Shown here piece after piece: positions 1 to 8,625 of a DNA stretch of 64,000 nucleotides (positions are counted from its first letter, which is position 1; every line of letters starts with the position of its first letter). The position numbers were made by a program, and so were the translations under genes. Below the pieces are notes generated by a model. It made no database searches. It worked only from the letters and a program-made list of their open reading frames with translations, and was not told where the DNA came from. The DNA is from Pseudoduganella violacea. Its GTDB lineage: Bacteria > Pseudomonadota > Gammaproteobacteria > Burkholderiales > Burkholderiaceae_D. The stretch is from contig NZ_JACHXD010000010.1 in assembly GCF_014191875.1 (NCBI RefSeq), positions 186,001 to 250,000 on the forward strand. The letters are read 5' to 3'.

Positions 1-1
1 T

Positions 2-1660
2 ATGGAAGCTTTCATCATTGCGAACATCGCGCCCATCATGTTCGGCGCACTGGTGGTGTTTCTGCTGTCGGGCTTTCCGGTGGCCTTCTCGCTGGCGGCC
101 AACGGCCTGTTCTTCGGCCTGGTGGGCATCGAACTGGGCCTGCTGAAACCCGAACTGCTGCAGGCGCTGCCGAACCGCATCTACGGCATCATGGCCAACG
201 ACACCCTGCTGGCCATCCCCTTCTTCACCTTCATGGGCCTGATCCTGGAACGCTCGGGCATGGCCGAAGACTTGCTCGACACCATCGGCCAGCTATTCGG
301 CCCGATCCGCGGCGGCGTGGCCTATGCCGTGATCTTCGTCGGCGCCCTGCTGGCGGCGACCACCGGCGTGGTGGCGGCATCGGTGATTTCCATGGGCCTG
401 ATCTCGTTGCCGGTGATGCTGCGCTACGGCTATGATCGCAAGCTCGCCTCCGGCGTGATCGCCGCATCGGGCACGCTGGCGCAGATCATCCCGCCCTCGC
501 TGGTGCTGATCGTGATGGCCGACCAGTTGGGCCGCTCGGTGGGCGATATGTATAAAGCCGCCTTCGTGCCCGGCCTGCTGCTGACGGCCATGTACGCCGG
601 CTATGTGCTGGCGGTGTCGATCTTCCGCCCGGCCTATGTGCCGGCGCTGCCGCCGGAAGCGCGCAATCTGCGCGAACCCAATGGCAAGAGCGGCGTGGTG
701 TCGCTGCTGGTGCTGGCGGCCGGTTCGGTGGCGGCGGCGTATCTCTTCGCGCACTTCTACGCCGCGGCGCATCCGAATACGGCGGCCGACGAGGTGGGCA
801 TCTTCGCCGGCGCGGTCGGCATCCTCGGCGCCTATGCCCTGGCGCTGGCCAACCGCTACCTGAAACTGGGCCTGCTTTCGCGCATGGCCGAGAAAGTGGT
901 GTTCGTGCTGATTCCGCCGCTGGCCCTGATCTTCCTGGTGCTGGGCACCATCTTCATCGGCCTGGCCACGCCGACCGAGGGCGGCGGCATGGGCGCCATG
1001 GGCGCCATCATCCTGGCCATCGCCAACCGGCGCCTATCCTGGAGCCTGCTGGTGCAGGCCATGAACTCGACCACCCGCCTGTCCTGCTTCGTGATCTTCA
1101 TCCTGATCGGCTCCACCGTGTTCGCCCTGGTGTTCCGCGGCGTGAATGGCGACCTGTGGGTCGAGCACCTGCTATCGAGCCTGCCGGGCGGCACCACGGG
1201 CTTCCTGATCGTGGTCAACATCATGTTCTTCCTGCTGGCCTTCTTCCTCGATTTCTTCGAGCTGGCCTTCATCCTGGTGCCGCTGGTGGGGCCGGTGGCC
1301 GACAAGCTGGGCATCGACCTGATCTGGTTCGGCGTGCTGCTGGGCGTGAATATGCAGACCTCCTTCATGCACCCGCCGTTCGGCTTCGCCCTGTTCTATC
1401 TGCGCTCGGTGGCGCCGAAGGAAGTCAAGACTTCGGACATCTACTGGGGCGCGATTCCCTTCGTCTGCATCCAGGTGCTGATGGTGGCCCTGATCATCGC
1501 CTTCCCGAACCTGGTCTCGGTCGAGAAGAAAACCGATATGAAGGAACAGATCGAACTGAAGATCGACGCCCCGCCCGACTACGGCACCCCGCCGCCGGAA
1601 GAGAAGAAGGACGAGGAAGCTCCTCAGCTGAACTTCTCCAGTGACGTGGATAAGAAATAA
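2..1660 (+). CDS. TRAP transporter large permease subunit (DctM family)
   Basis: This is the large membrane subunit of a tripartite ATP-independent periplasmic transporter, which imports organic acids at the expense of an ion gradient together with a small DctQ subunit and a periplasmic receptor. The 552-residue product is made almost entirely of hydrophobic helices. It carries the glycine- and proline-rich elements typical of DctM, such as SGTLAQIIPPSL near residue 153 and ATPTEGGGMGA near 324. It is longer than the usual 430 residues, as in the mannitol/chloroaromatic branch, and ends in a charged tail of about 45 residues. The ATG is the second base of the window, so its ribosome site and any dctQ lie outside. 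Two receptors of the matching branch are encoded near 25 and 28 kb, which suggests but does not prove partnership. Confidence 0.9.
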   Translation: MEAFIIANIAPIMFGALVVFLLSGFPVAFSLAANGLFFGLVGIELGLLKPELLQALPNRIYGIMANDTLLAIPFFTFMGLILERSGMAEDLLDTIGQLFGPIRGGVAYAVIFVGALLAATTGVVAASVISMGLISLPVMLRYGYDRKLASGVIAASGTLAQIIPPSLVLIVMADQLGRSVGDMYKAAFVPGLLLTAMYAGYVLAVSIFRPAYVPALPPEARNLREPNGKSGVVSLLVLAAGSVAAAYLFAHFYAAAHPNTAADEVGIFAGAVGILGAYALALANRYLKLGLLSRMAEKVVFVLIPPLALIFLVLGTIFIGLATPTEGGGMGAMGAIILAIANRRLSWSLLVQAMNSTTRLSCFVIFILIGSTVFALVFRGVNGDLWVEHLLSSLPGGTTGFLIVVNIMFFLLAFFLDFFELAFILVPLVGPVADKLGIDLIWFGVLLGVNMQTSFMHPPFGFALFYLRSVAPKEVKTSDIYWGAIPFVCIQVLMVALIIAFPNLVSVEKKTDMKEQIELKIDAPPDYGTPPPEEKKDEEAPQLNFSSDVDKK

Positions 1661-1707
1661 ACGAAGGGGGGTTGCCCCAAGCGCAGGCAAACAACGCTTG
1701 ATTGGCC

Positions 1708-1713
1708 TATAAT
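1708..1713 (+). promoter_or_regulatory. Candidate -10 box ahead of the DUF3800 gene
   Basis: A perfect TATAAT lies 125 bases upstream of the DUF3800 start codon. No good -35 hexamer is seen at the usual distance. If used, transcription would begin near position 1720 and the mRNA would carry a long leader that includes the hairpin at 1789-1811. Confidence 0.35.
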
Positions 1714-1788
1714 TTCCGTATGGGTCGGGAGCGCCGCCCTCTGCGACGCGTTGGACGTTTGTTCCACCTGGCTCACCCGATTTCCCTC

Positions 1789-1819
1789 CGGGCTATCTCT
1801 ACGATAGCCCGTTCTTTAT
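1789..1819 (+). terminator. Intrinsic-terminator-like hairpin in the DUF3800 leader
   Basis: A perfect 9-bp inverted repeat (CGGGCTATC at 1789-1797 and GATAGCCCG at 1803-1811) with a 5-base loop is followed by TTCTTTATT. It sits between the TATAAT box at 1708 and the start codon at 1838. It could be an attenuator of the downstream gene, the 3' end of a short RNA of about 95 bases, or a late terminator for the upstream TRAP gene. Confidence 0.5.
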
Positions 1820-1837
1820 TGACGTCCAGGAGGCAAG

Positions 1838-2638
1838 ATGCACTTGCTCTACGTGGATGAATCCGGTTCCATCGGCGATGCCAGTCAACGCTACTTCGTA
1901 CTGGCTGGGGTATCGGTATTTGAACGGACCACGCACTGGATCGAGCTTGCCCTTGACAATATTGCACTCAGAATAGATCCCGGCTGTCAGAACGAGCTGG
2001 AATTTCACGGTTCCCCTATGCGCTCAGGCAAGGGGATTTGGAGAAAGCTTCCATTAGCTGCCCGCGAGAATCTGATCAAGGAAGCCTTGCACGTCAGTAT
2101 CATTCAGCAAGTAAAAGGAGTACGGCTTTTGGCATGCGTGGTTGAGAGGAATGCAATAGCGGGGAAAGATCCTGTTCACATCTGCTTTGAACAACTTGCT
2201 CGCCGCTTCGATCTTTTTCTTCAGCGCTGCCACACCAAGCATCAAGATCGGCAACGCGGCATCATGCTGTTTGATGAATCCAGCACCGAGCAACGCCTGC
2301 AGACGCTGGCCCGTGAATTCAAGCACAACGGCCATGCCTTTGGCAAAACACATAATTATGCGGAAGTACCGGTCTTTCTGGATTCGCGTGCCACAAGACT
2401 CATCCAGCTCGCCGACCTTGTTGCCTACTCTATTTTTCGCCATTTCGAGAACGGCGATTCCCAATTCTGGGACATTATCAAGGGCCGCTTTGATGAGGAG
2501 GGCGGCGTCAGACATGGCTTCGTTTTATACGATGCGGCACATCCCACGCCTCTACCCATCAATCTTGCCAGTCCTCCAGATACTGTGTCCACCGTCATGG
2601 CCGATGCCTTCGCCGCTGCCAAGGCAACAGCGCCCTAG
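1838..2638 (+). CDS. DUF3800 domain-containing protein
   Basis: The protein (266 residues) belongs to the DUF3800 family, whose members are predicted to have an RNase H-like fold and occur scattered among accessory and defence genes; no biochemical role is established. The family signature is the N-terminal strand MHLLYVDESG with the conserved Asp-Glu pair at residues 7-8. Further acidic positions follow in the MLFDESS segment near residue 147 and in LIQLADLVAYS near 190. A GGAGG ribosome site lies about 7 bases before the ATG. Its base composition is visibly more AT-rich than its neighbours, which fits horizontal acquisition. It ends 2 bases from the convergent ACT-domain gene. Confidence 0.8.
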   Translation: MHLLYVDESGSIGDASQRYFVLAGVSVFERTTHWIELALDNIALRIDPGCQNELEFHGSPMRSGKGIWRKLPLAARENLIKEALHVSIIQQVKGVRLLACVVERNAIAGKDPVHICFEQLARRFDLFLQRCHTKHQDRQRGIMLFDESSTEQRLQTLAREFKHNGHAFGKTHNYAEVPVFLDSRATRLIQLADLVAYSIFRHFENGDSQFWDIIKGRFDEEGGVRHGFVLYDAAHPTPLPINLASPPDTVSTVMADAFAAAKATAP

Positions 2639-2640
2639 CA

Positions 2641-3297
2641 TCAATGCGCGGCGATCTTCGACAGCACCGAGAACGCCGCCCCGGTATGCTCCTTCTCCAG
2701 GATCAGGGTCAGCTCGGTGTGGGTCGAGATGATGTTGACCAGGTTGATCTTGTCCCAGGCCAGCTTCTTCAAGATAGCGTGGAAGATGCCGGGCGTGCGG
2801 TAGGAGTCGGGACGCAGGTATAGCGTGACCGCGTTCAGGCTCTCCAGCCTGGCCAGCTGGCGCTCGCTGCGGAAGGCTTGCTCCACCTGCGGCGTCAGGC
2901 TGCGGCTGCAGATCACCATCAATTCGCTGATGCCGCGCGTGACGGTCAGGAAGGTGCCGTGCTGCGCTTCGGCCAACGTGAGCAACTGACGGTGGCATGC
3001 ATTACTGTAGTCGGACAGCGCAAAGGTGGATTCGATCAGGTCGGTGCGCGCAATCAGCTCGCCGGTGCGCTGGGTCAGCACGATTTCATCGTTGACGGCC
3101 TGCGGCAGGCGCTCGGCGACGCGGCGCAGCGCCATCACCACGGCGGCCTGGCCCACCGGCTTCCATAAATCGCTTTCGAGCTGGGGCTGCAGCTGGCGCG
3201 CCAGTTCCGACAGATTGATGAGACCCCGTCCCAGCCCTTCGCTGAGGAAGGGCGACTCTTTCACAATACGCTCAACTTTCGTAGATATGGAAAGCAT
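2641..3297 (-). CDS. ACT domain-containing protein (aspartokinase-like regulatory fold)
   Basis: This 218-residue protein has no kinase domain. Its C-terminal half contains ACT-like beta-alpha-beta repeats resembling the regulatory tail of aspartate kinase: AQHGTFLTVTRGISELMVIC (about residues 117-136) and, further on, AWDKINLVNIISTHTELTLI (about 181-200). The N-terminal 90 residues are helical and include ALRRVAERLP, which could be a DNA- or protein-binding module. Such stand-alone ACT proteins usually sense amino acids, but neither ligand nor partner can be named. The ATG at 3297 is the only good start. The gene stands alone on its strand, with a 725-bp gene-free region upstream. Confidence 0.6.
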   Translation of the reverse strand: MLSISTKVERIVKESPFLSEGLGRGLINLSELARQLQPQLESDLWKPVGQAAVVMALRRVAERLPQAVNDEIVLTQRTGELIARTDLIESTFALSDYSNACHRQLLTLAEAQHGTFLTVTRGISELMVICSRSLTPQVEQAFRSERQLARLESLNAVTLYLRPDSYRTPGIFHAILKKLAWDKINLVNIISTHTELTLILEKEHTGAAFSVLSKIAAH

Positions 3298-4022
3298 GGC
3301 TTCACACCGCCCTTTTGGGGCAAGGCTCCGGTAATAGGAGTGACGAGCCGGCTCCGCTTTTCACGGCACGGCGGCTGCCCACCCCTGGTTGACGCGCAGA
3401 CGCATACGGCCACCCTCGGGCGCAGGCCTTCGGGGACTGTTGCGGACTTCTTGGGGAACCGGGTGGCGGCGTTTACGCAGGCGGTGAATGCGCAGCCTGG
3501 CGCAGATTGGGGGGAATAACGCGTCGAACAGCTTGACCTGTTGGTTTCATGGTTTCTCGTCCCTGGTGGCGTTCATTGCGCTGTATTGTTGGGCGGAGCC
3601 CGCGCATTTATCGGTATGACAGCCGGTCGCAGTGCGCCGTTGTTCTGCAAATAGTGTAAAACGCAAAATTATGAAAAAGCAACCGAAGCATGCAGCTGAG
3701 CCCTCCAGAGTGTTGCGCCAAGCATGAATTTAGAGGACAAACTCCAGGCTGTGCGGAGAAGCCACAGCTGCGCATATCGTGCGCCACCACGCCTTGTTTT
3801 TGTGTAGATGCTTGCGTCCATTTTTTTGATAAAAATGTCCGATCCATAACAGTTTTCGCACTTTCGACCAATTTTCCAAGATTTTTGACTTCGCCCGATC
3901 GAAGGGAATAAGGTGCGGCCTACCCGGATTTCCAACGTTGGAAAGCGCACCGGGGTGGCCATCCGGCAGCGCGCGGGCAGGTCACACCAGACACCCATAT
4001 ATCGAAAAACCTTGGAGAAGAG
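3298..4022. other. 725-bp intergenic region without a supportable gene
   Basis: The region separates the leftward ACT-domain gene from the rightward metalloprotease. Short open frames on both strands between 3608 and 3998 look like chance products: no ribosome sites and no domain-like composition. A GTG frame at 3340-3519 (59 codons) is also unsupported. The stretch from about 3650 to 3890 is clearly more AT-rich than the surroundings, as expected of a long promoter or regulatory region for the secreted protease. I could not assign a specific operator. Confidence 0.5.
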
Positions 4023-6539
4023 ATGAATCTACGTAAGACTCTGCTTGCCGCATCCATCGCTACCCTGCCGATGGTGCTATCTGCCGCGGTGCATGCCGCC
4101 CCTCAATCCGCGCCCGTGATGGCCGCCCCCGTCAGCGCCCAGTCGCCGCAACAGGTCGATGCCCTGTTCAGCAAGCTGGCCGCGCGCCGCGGCAAGACCG
4201 GCCTCGATGCCAGCCATGGCTACAAGGTCACGGTGCAGCACCCCGGCGTGACCGGCACGCGCATCACGCGCGCCAACCACACCTATAAGGGCTTGCGCGT
4301 GTTCGGCTCGGAGACCGTCATCGTCAGCAGCGACGCCGGTGAAATCCTGAGCGAATCGTCCTCGCATCTGCGCGACAAACTCAATGCCGGCAAGGACAGC
4401 AAATCGGGCTTCAACACCGCCCCGGCGCTGAACGCCACCGCCGCCATCGACAAGGTGACCAAGGAGCTGGCCGCGGGCGGCTTGCACCATGTGCCGCCCA
4501 GCGCCGAGCTGCTGATCTACCCCGTGGTGAAAACCGTGCGCACCGCCGCCGCCGCCAACAAGCAGGAAGGCGCGCTGAACGCGCTGGACGTGGAAGACGT
4601 GGTGGACCGCTACGAGCTGGCCTACCTGGTCCAGGTGCGCATGCTGCAAGGCCAGAATCCGATCTACTACGATTACATCGTCAGCGCCAAAAACGGCGTG
4701 GTGCTGAAAAAATGGAAAGCACTGCAAACCGTGGCCGGCACCGGCAACAGCCAGTACAACGGCACCGTGCCGCTCAACACCTCGCAGTCGGGCTCCACTT
4801 TCAGCCTGAAAGACCCGTCGCGCGGCACCGGCGGCACCTACGGCATGATGGCCATCACCAACGCCAACCATGGCACCTCGCCCGGCAGCGTGTACACCAA
4901 TACCACCAACACCTGGGGTGACGGCCAGCAGTACAACGGCGGCAGCACCACCAACGCCAACGGCCAGACCGCGGCGGTGAACGCGATGTGGGGCTTGATG
5001 AACACCTACGATATGCACAAGAACGTGCTGGGCTGGCAGTCGCTGGACGGCCAGAACACCGCCACCTTCATCGCCGCCCACGTCAACACCTCCTACGACA
5101 ACGCCTACTACGACAGCGGCTGCAAGTGCATGTACATCGGCGACGGCGGCAGCATGTTCAACAACCTCGGCTCGATCGACGTGATCGGTCACGAAATGGG
5201 CCACGGCATCACCGACGCCACCTCGGGCCTGATCTATTCGCAGGAATCGGGCGGCCTGAATGAGTCGTCCTCCGACATCGCCGGCGAATCGACCGAAGCC
5301 TATGCGCGCGGCGGCGGCACCGGCACCACCATCCCGTCCGGCCTGAACGACTGGCAGATGGGCAAGGAGATCGCCAAGAACGGCCAGCCGCTGCGCTGGA
5401 TGTGGAAGCCGAGCAAGGACGGCCGCAGCCCCGACGCCTGGAGCACCTCGATCAAGAACCTGGACGTGCACTACAGCAGCGGCCCGAACAACCGCATGTT
5501 CTACTTCCTGTCCCAGGGCTCCGAGTCCAGCTCCAGCAGCGAGAAGTACAGCTCCTACCTGAACAAGCAGCCGCTGGCCATGACCGGCATCGGCATCGAC
5601 AAGGCTTACCGCATCTGGTTCAAGGCCAACTCGACCAAGTTCACCCAGTCCACCAACTACGCCGATGCGCGCAACAAGGTGCTGCAATCGGCCGAGGAGC
5701 TGTATGGCGTGGGTTCCAAGGAAGCGATCGCCGTGAAGCGCGCTTACGCGGCCATCAATGTGGGCGCCGACGTGGATGAAAATCCAGGACCGGGCACCGG
5801 CGTCAGCATCACCACCCAGCCGGCCAGCATCAACGTGTCGGCCGGCGGCACCGCCACCTTCACCGTGGGCGCCAGCGGCGGCACCACGCCGTACAGCTAC
5901 AAGTGGTACCGTAATGGCGGCGCGATTCCCGGCGCCACCTCGGCCACCTACTCCTTCACCGCGCAAGCGGCGGACAACGGCGCCGTCTTCAACGCCGTCG
6001 TCACCGACGCGGCCAACCCGCCCACCAGCGCCACCTCGCAGAACGCCACGCTGACCGTGGGCGGCGGCGGCACCGGCACCGAGCGCGTGACCAATGGCGG
6101 CTTCGAAAACGGCACCACCGGCTGGTCCGGCACCACGGGCGTGATCGGCGCCCACCAGGGCCAGTCGCCGTATGAAGGCACGCGCTTCGCCTGGCTGGGC
6201 GGCAATGGCCAGAGCGCGACCGAAACGCTGACGCAGGACATCAACATCCCTGCCACCTCGACGTCGGCCACGCTCAGTTTCGCCCTGCATATCGACACCG
6301 CGGAAACCGAGAACGTGGTGTACGACAAGATGGTGGTGACCGTGAAGAGCACCTCCGGCGCCGTGCTGGGCACCCTGGCCACGTATTCGAACCTGAATCC
6401 GGCCTCGGGCTTCCAGATCCGCACCTTCAACCTGCTGCCCTACAAAGGCCAGACGGTGCGCCTGTCCTTCGCCATGACCGAAGACCAGTCGCTGCAGACG
6501 TCCTTCGTGGTCGATAAGGTCAGCGTGATCGCCAACTAA
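4023..6539 (+). CDS. Secreted M4 (thermolysin/vibriolysin-type) metalloprotease
   Basis: This is an extracellular zinc endopeptidase precursor of 838 residues. A signal peptide (about 1-25, ending AVHA) is followed by an FTP/PepSY pro-region to about residue 235. The catalytic M4 domain has zinc ligands His390 and His394 in HEMGH, Glu414 in NESSSD, and the transition-state His483 in DVHYSSG. After the M4 C-terminal helical domain (to about 580) come an Ig-like domain (about 592-677) and a C-terminal beta-sandwich starting NGGFENG. These accessory domains are commonly removed or bind substrate in related enzymes. A GGAG ribosome site precedes the ATG. The gene is monocistronic, with a long upstream region and a hairpin after the stop. 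Confidence 0.95.
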   Translation: MNLRKTLLAASIATLPMVLSAAVHAAPQSAPVMAAPVSAQSPQQVDALFSKLAARRGKTGLDASHGYKVTVQHPGVTGTRITRANHTYKGLRVFGSETVIVSSDAGEILSESSSHLRDKLNAGKDSKSGFNTAPALNATAAIDKVTKELAAGGLHHVPPSAELLIYPVVKTVRTAAAANKQEGALNALDVEDVVDRYELAYLVQVRMLQGQNPIYYDYIVSAKNGVVLKKWKALQTVAGTGNSQYNGTVPLNTSQSGSTFSLKDPSRGTGGTYGMMAITNANHGTSPGSVYTNTTNTWGDGQQYNGGSTTNANGQTAAVNAMWGLMNTYDMHKNVLGWQSLDGQNTATFIAAHVNTSYDNAYYDSGCKCMYIGDGGSMFNNLGSIDVIGHEMGHGITDATSGLIYSQESGGLNESSSDIAGESTEAYARGGGTGTTIPSGLNDWQMGKEIAKNGQPLRWMWKPSKDGRSPDAWSTSIKNLDVHYSSGPNNRMFYFLSQGSESSSSSEKYSSYLNKQPLAMTGIGIDKAYRIWFKANSTKFTQSTNYADARNKVLQSAEELYGVGSKEAIAVKRAYAAINVGADVDENPGPGTGVSITTQPASINVSAGGTATFTVGASGGTTPYSYKWYRNGGAIPGATSATYSFTAQAADNGAVFNAVVTDAANPPTSATSQNATLTVGGGGTGTERVTNGGFENGTTGWSGTTGVIGAHQGQSPYEGTRFAWLGGNGQSATETLTQDINIPATSTSATLSFALHIDTAETENVVYDKMVVTVKSTSGAVLGTLATYSNLNPASGFQIRTFNLLPYKGQTVRLSFAMTEDQSLQTSFVVDKVSVIAN

Positions 6540-6551
6540 GCATCCGCATGA

Positions 6552-6591
6552 CTGGCGGTTTCGCCTTGCAAGCCGAAGGCGGAGCCGCCAG
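6552..6591 (+). terminator. Stable hairpin after the metalloprotease gene
   Basis: Two 16-base arms (6552-6567 and 6576-6591) pair completely if two G-U pairs are allowed, around an 8-base loop, starting 12 bases after the stop codon. There is no following T-run, so it may act as a 3' stabiliser or a Rho-assisted end rather than a classical intrinsic terminator. Confidence 0.5.
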
Positions 6592-6795
6592 CTCCCTGTT
6601 GCGATTTACCACAGCATAAAAAACAATATTGCATTTTAATTATGATCGGTCTAAGGTAACGCTGCGCTACCGCGCGCGGGTACTGGCTGTCGAACCTTTC
6701 TCATTGATTGCGATTTGACCGATGCTTACTCCATCCCTGGGCTCGCCCCTGCCGTCCCCCTTCCCTTTCCGATCGCAGCTGGCATGAGCTGAGCC

Positions 6796-7650
6796 GTGCT
6801 GTTGACCGACACCATTCGCCGCTACTGGCGAGACCAGAGCTTTGCGCGCTCCGCGCTGCATGTACATCTGGCGCCCGGCGAACTCGCATGGCTGGAAAAA
6901 CGCGGCGACCAGCCGGTGGCCAACACGCAAGGCCGGCTGTCCCTGTCCACGATGGATGGCCATTGGCAGGCGGCGCTGGCCGCGCTGCACGTCCTGCTGG
7001 ACGAAGACGATCACAAACATAGGCTGCCGCTGGCGATCAGCGTTGCCAGCCGCTGGTGGCCGGTGCTGATGGCGCCATGGAGCGATGCCTTGCTGCGCGA
7101 GCCGCAAGCCGGCCAGTATCTGAAGACCCAGATGGCAACGCAGTATGGCGAGCCAGCGCGCAGCTGGCATGTCACGGCCGACGACGCGGCCTATGGCGGG
7201 CCGCGCCTGGTCTCCGGCATCGACGCGGCGCTGCTGCAAGGCTTGCGCGAAGCCGCCCGCGAACACGGCAGGCGCTGCCTCTCCATCGAGCCGCTGCTCA
7301 GCGCGGCCTGGCAGCATATGGGCAAGGCCGGTATGCAGGCGCTGGCCCTGCTGGAACCGGGACGCCTGCTGCTTGCCGCCAGCAGCAGGGGACGCATCTA
7401 CGCCATCCACATGCAGCCGTGCAGCGGCACTTGGCTGCGCGAACTGCCGCAGGCATGGCAACGCTGGACCTTGCGCCGGCCCGAGCTCGCGCGCATCGCG
7501 CAGGTGGCAGTATTGAACATGAGCTCCGAAACGATAGCGGCGGCACTCCTGCCCGCCCTGGGCGCGCAATTCCGCATGCTGGACGCGCCAGGCCTGCCGG
7601 GATGGCAAACGGGCGTCGTGCATGCCGAACCGGTGGCGGCATGCGCCTGA
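6796..7650 (+). CDS. PilM/GspL-like protein, first gene of a pilus-like triad
   Basis: The 284-residue protein starts with GTG. I recognise it mainly by context and a weak resemblance to the actin-like cytoplasmic scaffold proteins PilM and GspL, in particular the segment SGIDAALLQGLREAAREHG followed by SIEPLLSAAW near residues 140-175. It has no transmembrane segment. The next two genes encode PilN-like and PilO-like proteins, the order seen in type IV pilus and type II secretion operons. No pilP or pilQ follows, and the ATPase-type phosphate motifs are not obvious. Alternative explanation: an uncharacterised three-gene unit only distantly derived from those systems. It overlaps the next gene by 10 bases. 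Confidence 0.5.
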   Translation: MLLTDTIRRYWRDQSFARSALHVHLAPGELAWLEKRGDQPVANTQGRLSLSTMDGHWQAALAALHVLLDEDDHKHRLPLAISVASRWWPVLMAPWSDALLREPQAGQYLKTQMATQYGEPARSWHVTADDAAYGGPRLVSGIDAALLQGLREAAREHGRRCLSIEPLLSAAWQHMGKAGMQALALLEPGRLLLAASSRGRIYAIHMQPCSGTWLRELPQAWQRWTLRRPELARIAQVAVLNMSSETIAAALLPALGAQFRMLDAPGLPGWQTGVVHAEPVAACA

Positions 7651-8171
7651 GCCGCCTGAATTTTCTGCCCAAGCCGGCGCTGCCGGGCGCCTCCGCCATC
7701 ACCCTGTGCGTCACCGCCTGTCTGGTCTTGCTGCTCTCGGCATTGAACTGGATGGTCCAGCGGCAGGCCGTCGAAAAACTGGAACAGCAGTTGGCGGATG
7801 CCGCGCACAAACGCCCCACACAGCGGACTAGCAACCCAGCGCGACAGCGCGAGCTGGAGCAGCAGACCAAGACCATGGTGGCGGCCGCGCGCGAACAAAA
7901 TCTGTCGGCCGCTCGCCTGCTGCGCCATATCCAGGCGCCGCGCGACCTGCCCATCACCCTGCTGGGCCTGGACCTGAACAGCCAGCGCGATGCGGAAAAC
8001 CGCAAAGCCGGCATTTCCTCCGGCAGCGTGAAGATCAGCGCCGAGGCGGCGACCTTGCTCGATATGCTGAATTACCTGGCCTACCTCAACGAACAGCCCA
8101 TGTTCCAATCGGTCTACCTGGTCAAGCATGAGATGGTGGAAGGCCGCGCAAGCCCACCTGCCGCCGCATGA
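7641..8171 (+). CDS. PilN-like single-pass membrane protein
   Basis: The protein (176 residues) has a short cytoplasmic N-terminus, one transmembrane helix (about residues 19-38), an amphipathic charged stretch rich in Glu, Gln and Ala (about 42-95), and a ferredoxin-like C-terminal domain containing ITLLGLDLNSQ and LLDMLNYLAYL. This is the architecture of PilN and GspL C-terminal inner-membrane proteins. Its start lies inside the end of the PilM-like gene, and its end overlaps the PilO-like frame by 44 bases, so translation is probably coupled. The C-terminal EGRASPPAAA is low in complexity and could result from a frameshift into the wrong frame. Confidence 0.55.
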   Translation: MRLSRLNFLPKPALPGASAITLCVTACLVLLLSALNWMVQRQAVEKLEQQLADAAHKRPTQRTSNPARQRELEQQTKTMVAAAREQNLSAARLLRHIQAPRDLPITLLGLDLNSQRDAENRKAGISSGSVKISAEAATLLDMLNYLAYLNEQPMFQSVYLVKHEMVEGRASPPAAA

Positions 8172-8469
8172 GGCGCTGCCGGAACAGCTTCAGCTGCTCA
8201 TGCAGGCGGCCCGTGACAGCGGCATTTCGCTGGCGAAGGCCGATTACAAGCCGCAGCAGGAAGCCCGCGCCAACGTGCTGCGCTACCAGATCACGCTGCC
8301 GGTGAAAGCCAAGTTCTCCAATGTGCAACTGTTTATCGTCAACGCGCTGCAAAGCATGCCGACGCTGACGCTGGAATCGGTGACCTTCCGCCGCGAGCGC
8401 ATCGAATCGGGCACGGTGGAAGCGCGCATTCAATTCGTCCTGCTGGTGCGCAAGGCGATAACGCGATAA
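8128..8469 (+). CDS. PilO/GspM-like C-terminal domain protein, apparently truncated
   Basis: The product has only 113 residues. It matches just the C-terminal ferredoxin-like part of PilO/GspM: the LPPHEALPEQLQLLMQAA segment, then LRYQITLPVKAKFSNVQLFI and the strand ESVTFRRERI. The membrane helix and coiled coil expected at the N-terminus of a PilO are missing. Its reading frame begins inside the PilN-like gene. Either a deletion has joined the end of pilN to the end of pilO, or a frameshift separates what was one polypeptide with two such domains. The ATG at 8128 has no clear ribosome site. Confidence 0.5.
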   Translation: MRWWKAAQAHLPPHEALPEQLQLLMQAARDSGISLAKADYKPQQEARANVLRYQITLPVKAKFSNVQLFIVNALQSMPTLTLESVTFRRERIESGTVEARIQFVLLVRKAITR

Positions 8470-8625
8470 TAACGCCACTATTTTCGATGCGGCATTTGGC
8501 ATAGTCGAGAAAACGCCGCGAACGCCGCGCCGGCTATTCTGGCAGGCCTTTTTTCGCCCAATCTGGCGGCATCCTGATACAAAATACTGCTATCATGCTG
8601 CGCATTCTTTACACAGGAGCGAGAC

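Noticed and set aside
3340-3519. A 59-codon GTG frame with AGGAG before it
   Set aside because: The ribosome site overlaps the start codon, and the product has no recognisable features.
3608-3998. Short open frames on both strands
   Set aside because: They overlap each other, lack ribosome sites and have no protein-like composition; the interval is more likely regulatory.
4077-6290. A 737-codon open frame on the minus strand opposite the metalloprotease
   Set aside because: It has repetitive Ala/Gly/His composition and is a mirror of the protease codon pattern.
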